Shown here: positions 43,083-44,285 of the stretch, one piece after another | How the letters are laid out: every line of letters begins with the position of its first letter | Numbering within the stretch: the stretch's first letter is position 1 | Source: Candidatus Merdisoma merdipullorum | GTDB taxonomy: Bacteria > Bacillota > Clostridia > Lachnospirales > Lachnospiraceae | Assembly: GCA_018715645.1 (NCBI GenBank) | Contig: DVLE01000009.1 | Coordinates: 1 to 44,285, forward strand | Length of the DNA stretch: 44,285 bases | Reading direction: 5' to 3' | Notes under the pieces: generated by a model | Seen by the model: the letters and a program-made list of their open reading frames with translations, nothing else | Databases searched by the model: none | What the model was told of the DNA's origin: nothing | Program-made: the position numbers and the translations under genes

Positions 43083-43093
43083 ATTTTACCCGG

Positions 43094-43168
43094 CTTTTTC
43101 ATCCAGCCTTTTATCCTTTCGTCCATATTGTACCTCATTTTGGACGAAAAATTCAAGAAGTGGATGAA
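43094..43168. promoter_or_regulatory. Four-half-site concentric palindromic operator of fic
   Basis: TTTTCATCCA (43094-43103), CTTTCGTCCA (43114-43123), TGGACGAAAA (43139-43148) and TGGATGAAAA (43159-43168). The outer pair are exact reverse complements and the inner pair match at 9 of 10. Both pairs share the same centre, 43131. Gaps are 10, 15 and 10 bases. The fic -10 box sits between the inner sites and the -35 box between the third and fourth, so occupancy would block transcription. Confidence 0.82.
43125..43154 (-). promoter_or_regulatory. Promoter of fic
   Basis: TTGAAT (43149-43154) and TACAAT (43125-43130) on the minus strand with an 18-base spacer, embedded in the four-site palindrome. 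The start site is expected near 43118, about 35 bases before the ATG. Confidence 0.6.
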
Positions 43169-43226
43169 AATAATATCTAAAGCATTTCAGATATTGCAGG
43201 GGCAGCATTGCTGCCCCTGGCTAAAA

Positions 43227-43469
43227 TCAACCGAATAATCTGGTCAGCTGCGGTACTAAAATCATGCCAATGAGAGCGACACCGCCGCCGGCTACCAACT
43301 GTTTCCTACCTTGGCTTTTTGCTGATGTGTGATAAAAAAATAATAGAAATGTAAAAATTTTGCCGACAAAGCTGTAATAAATCTCAATGTCCTGCCTGTG
43401 GATGCCGTTCTCGTCATAACTGCACTCATGCACAACGATTTTCTCAATCATTTCCCGCAAATTCCTCAA
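43227..43469 (-). pseudogene. Chimera of serine-recombinase tail (DUF4368) and Maff2 C-terminus
   Basis: The first 38 codons (43356-43469) read LREMIEKIVVHECSYDENG then IEIYYSFVGKI, the C-terminal DUF4368 region of large serine recombinases from Tn4451-like or ICE elements. After a short AT-rich joint, codons 49-80 (43227-43325) read SAKSQGRKQLVAGGGVALIG then LVPQLTRLFG, the C-terminus of the small membrane protein Maff2 found in conjugative elements. Both parts are fragments joined in frame by deletion. Opening with a TTG that overlaps the preceding stop, it is unlikely to be functional. A GC-rich hairpin (AGGGGCAGC/GCTGCCCCT, 43197-43219) follows. Confidence 0.72.
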
Positions 43470-43609
43470 CCTCGGCGTTGACTGACCTGCTTGTGTACTT
43501 TGGAAAAATAGCGGATATATCCGGTATAGTGGGAAAGGACAGTGTTTATTGCGTTCAGGTCGCCCTCATGGGCTTTGACGATTGTTTTATAGGGGAGAAG
43601 TTTACTCAT
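43466..43609 (-). pseudogene. Truncated helix-turn-helix protein of a Tn916-like element
   Basis: The 47-residue product starts MSKLLPYKTIVKAHEGDLNA and GYIRYFSKVH. It resembles the N-terminal part of the small HTH protein (about 70 residues) encoded after the sigma-like gene in Tn916/Tn1549-type elements. The last residues come from an out-of-frame joint with the recombinase fragment, where the frame ends in RRG. The normal C-terminal helix is missing. Its ATG overlaps the end of the preceding remnant (ATGAGTAA), keeping the original element arrangement. Confidence 0.65.
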
Positions 43610-43673
43610 GGTCTTTTCCCTCCATGAGCCGCCGTAGTCGCTGCAAGGCAAGCTGGACAAACTTCTCATTCAT
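43602..43673 (-). pseudogene. C-terminal remnant of a sigma-factor-like gene
   Basis: A 23-codon tail (MNEKFVQLALQRLRRLMEGK then DHE) overlaps the start of the HTH gene, exactly where Tn916-like elements have a sigma-70-like protein ending just before the HTH gene. The upstream part has been replaced by a parA fragment in another frame. Identification rests on position and the Arg/Leu-rich helix only. Confidence 0.4.
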
Positions 43674-44164
43674 CAGATAGCCAAGCCCTTTGCCGGTAAA
43701 TACTCTACCTGAACGGGGATTATAATCCGATTAGCAGCAACCAAAGCGTTAACCGTAAGCATACCCAGCGAAAGCTGACAGTCAATCAGAATATGGAAAT
43801 ATTGGCCCTTTAATGTGTCGAGATACTGCCGGAGAATCATCTCCCGGCTCATAGCATTTACCAGAGATACCTCCATGCCGGATAACTGAATATCCGCAGG
43901 CATGAGATCCACTCTCTCTGAATGGTGAGTAATCCCTTCCCCAGAGCGAATCGGCTGATCTGTTAAGACCTTCTCCATCATGTCAGAAAGCGTGACCGGC
44001 TGCTTGTCCGGCTGCGGATAACCCAAACTAATGGTCAGACTGCCCTGTGGGTCAGCGTCCACCAGTAAAACATCCTTTCCTTCCTGCGCCAGCCCTATGC
44101 CCAAATTGACATAGGTGGTGGTCTTGCCAACTCCTCCCTTCTGATTTGAGATGGAAAGATAGTG
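43673..44164 (-). pseudogene. Second parA copy, broken at both ends
   Basis: The open region encodes ISNQKGGVGKTTT, DADPQGSLTISLGY and ILIDCQLSLG and stops after YLPAKGLAI. It is strongly similar to residues 8 to about 173 of the intact ParA at 40846-41667. The N-terminal codons are out of frame (TGA at 44165-44167, then HYLSISNQ), and the C-terminal 100 residues are lost at a joint with a sigma-like remnant. It belongs to a different, largely deleted integrative element. Confidence 0.85.
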
Positions 44165-44203
44165 TCAATAGTTTTTCGCAAAATCAAAACCTAGCCGTTT
44201 AGC

Positions 44204-44222
44204 AGCCGGTAGTCAGCCGGCT
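44204..44222 (-). terminator. Weak hairpin after the right-edge gene
   Basis: AGCCGG and CCGGCT form a 6-bp stem with a 7-base loop overlapping the stop of the partial gene. A longer alternative uses TAGCCG at 44192-44197. TTTTGATTTT follows on the minus strand about 15-25 bases later, so termination would be weak. Confidence 0.3.
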
Positions 44223-44285
44223 ATGATATCAGACAGCAGATCCTCTTCTGATTTGAAAAGATGATCCATATTCATATAGCGTCTG
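44213..44285 (-). CDS. C-terminal end of an unidentified gene (cut by window edge)
   Basis: A minus-strand frame enters from the right edge and reads RRYMNMDHLFKSEEDLLSD then IIAG before TGA at 44213-44215. Only 23 residues are visible and I do not recognise the family. It precedes the broken parA copy, so it is probably part of the same integrative element. It may be a real gene end or a fragment. Confidence 0.4.
   Translation of the reverse strand, partial: RRYMNMDHLFKSEEDLLSDIIAG

Noticed and set aside
1-44285. CRISPR arrays, tRNA or rRNA genes
   Set aside because: No regularly spaced repeats, no tRNA-like T-loop/anticodon arrangement and no rRNA segments were seen. The cloverleaf at 1387-1663 is far too large for a tRNA.

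Overview
The window reads as a chromosomal segment of a Gram-positive anaerobe of the Lachnospiraceae/Clostridia type. The evidence is indirect: strong AGGAGG-type ribosome sites, the murB-rapZ-whiA-crh cluster, DegV and Hsp33 proteins, a VanRS-like two-component pair, Tn916/Tn1549-like integrative-element relics, and many tight co-directional operons. Almost all genes lie on the minus strand. Only the divergent oxidoreductase/DeoR cluster (29.0-33.0 kb) is on plus.

Left edge to 7.4 kb: one end of an IS1182-type insertion sequence (1-268) has inserted into the 3' end of an XRE regulator. Upstream of that regulator is a 277-bp nested-palindrome element (1387-1663) that can fold as a cloverleaf. 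Next comes a four-gene phosphorelay/c-di-GMP operon: diguanylate cyclase, HD-GYP response regulator, HPt protein and hybrid histidine kinase.

7.4-21.2 kb: an aconitase-superfamily hydratase, a VanS/VanR-like pair, a housekeeping run (methyltransferase, hslO, nadE, degV family), and the operon murB-rapZ-whiA-crh. The Crh has Glu15/Ser46, and RapZ has an altered P-loop.

21.3-33.0 kb: a catabolic island built from two divergent operons. The minus operon encodes a Liv-type ABC transporter, a TIM-barrel protein, a cupin, an FGGY sugar kinase and a flavin reductase. The plus operon encodes GlpA-like and GlpB-like oxidoreductases, a DUF1667 protein and a DeoR repressor. The island looks damaged or mis-sequenced: the solute-binding protein has lost its start codon and carries a frameshift, the permease is a LivH-LivM fusion with missing segments, and the GlpA-like gene changes frame exactly at an A AAA AAG slippery heptamer.

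33.1-38.4 kb: uvrB-uvrA. The uvrB leader contains interlocking inverted repeats that look like a terminator/antiterminator switch.

38.4 kb to the right edge: remnants of integrative elements. There is an intact tyrosine integrase, an intact parA, a parB fused in frame to a deleted second integrase, a Fic protein, and a mosaic of fragments (parA, sigma-factor tail, HTH, serine-recombinase tail, Maff2). The most striking signal here is four half-sites (consensus TTTTCRTCCA) arranged as two exactly concentric palindromes around the fic promoter. A degenerate copy with nearly the same spacing lies just past the fic stop codon. Together with the winged-helix C-terminus of the Fic protein, this suggests a self-regulated Fic module.
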